Assembly (NCBI RefSeq): GCF_900156345.1
Contig: NZ_FTPP01000002.1
Span: forward strand, 930,001 to 994,000
Direction of reading: 5' to 3'
Length of the DNA: 64,000 nt
Origin: Pontibacter indicus
GTDB taxonomy: Bacteria > Bacteroidota > Bacteroidia > Cytophagales > Hymenobacteraceae
Within the stretch, counting starts at the first letter, position 1. The number at the start of each line of letters is the position of its first letter. The notes under the pieces are model-generated. The model ran no database searches. It worked only from the letters and a program-made list of their open reading frames with translations, and had not been told where the DNA came from. Shown here piece by piece: positions 63,890-64,000 of the stretch. A program made the translations under genes and the position numbers.

Positions 63890-64000
63890 TTAATTACCCA
63901 AAGCGAGCAGTGCGTCAAACTCCTCGGTTTTGAGCGGCATCACCGACAGACGCGATTGACGCAGCAGGGCGATGTTCTCCAGGCGAGGCTCCTTCTTGAT
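63890..64000 (-). CDS. C-terminal end of an EVE-domain protein (partial)
   Basis: The last 36 codons and a TAA stop of a gene that continues beyond the window. 'NIALLRQSRLSVMPLKTEEF' is typical of the end of EVE (PUA-like) domain proteins, which bind modified bases. The rest is not visible. Confidence 0.7.
   Translation of the reverse strand: MKKEPRLENIALLRQSRLSVMPLKTEEFDALLALGN

Overview
The window looks like a chromosome segment of a Bacteroidota bacterium, order Cytophagales, most likely Hymenobacteraceae (Pontibacter-like; this rank is inference). The support is a type IX secretion sorting domain, a DUF2723/GT117 membrane protein, a GWxTD lipoprotein, a CGC bacilliredoxin, an OmpA protein with TSP3 repeats, promoters of the Bacteroidetes type (TTTG ~19 nt TAnnTTTG), and few Shine-Dalgarno sites. 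The host DNA is fairly GC-rich and carries a short motif, GGTATA/TATACC, many times in genes and between them.

Layout. 1-4150: flippase, Zn-dehydrogenase, double GNAT, SugE/Gdx exporter. 4147-8971 (minus): operon-like rsfS-ftsH-LUD-lpxH-like-secreted propeller-like protein. 9021-10356: birA and a YceI protein. 11147-16956: small T9SS protein, DUF2723 protein, GWxTD lipoprotein, rlmB. 17067-19117 (minus): kdsD-manC. 19187-23997: recQ, purD, bacilliredoxin, a small unknown protein.

From about 24040 to 35200 the DNA becomes strongly AT-rich and the host motif almost disappears. This is accessory DNA at the 3' end of a tRNA-Arg(ACG) gene (35186-35259, minus). A 25-bp copy of the tRNA end and its flank (26299-26323 and 35175-35199), inside a ~95-bp degenerate repeat, delimits an ~8.9-kb integrative element. 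It holds an AlbA_2/Schlafen-like protein, a divergent single-chain type IIG restriction-modification enzyme, a tyrosine integrase, an excisionase-like HTH protein, a filamentous-phage-type Rep, an XRE repressor with a palindromic operator candidate, and a small exported protein. Outside its left end lies an OLD-family ATPase-TOPRIM nuclease, perhaps cargo of an older integration at the same tRNA.

From 35260 to 64000 host DNA resumes: VTT membrane protein, cystathionine gamma-synthase-like enzyme, OmpA lipoprotein, DUF5329 and SpoIIAA-like proteins, a 642-aa unknown exported protein, DUF421 protein, thioredoxin, a RAYT transposase beside four REP hairpins, dnaE, an MFS exporter, a LysM transglycosylase, an O-methyltransferase, an M16 peptidase, a lipoprotein, a GT9 glycosyltransferase, aminopeptidase P, an abundant-type OmpA porin with TSP3 repeats, pyrR-pyrB, a secreted unknown and the 3' end of an EVE-domain gene. 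Apart from the island this is housekeeping: envelope biogenesis, DNA replication and repair, nucleotide and sulfur amino-acid synthesis.
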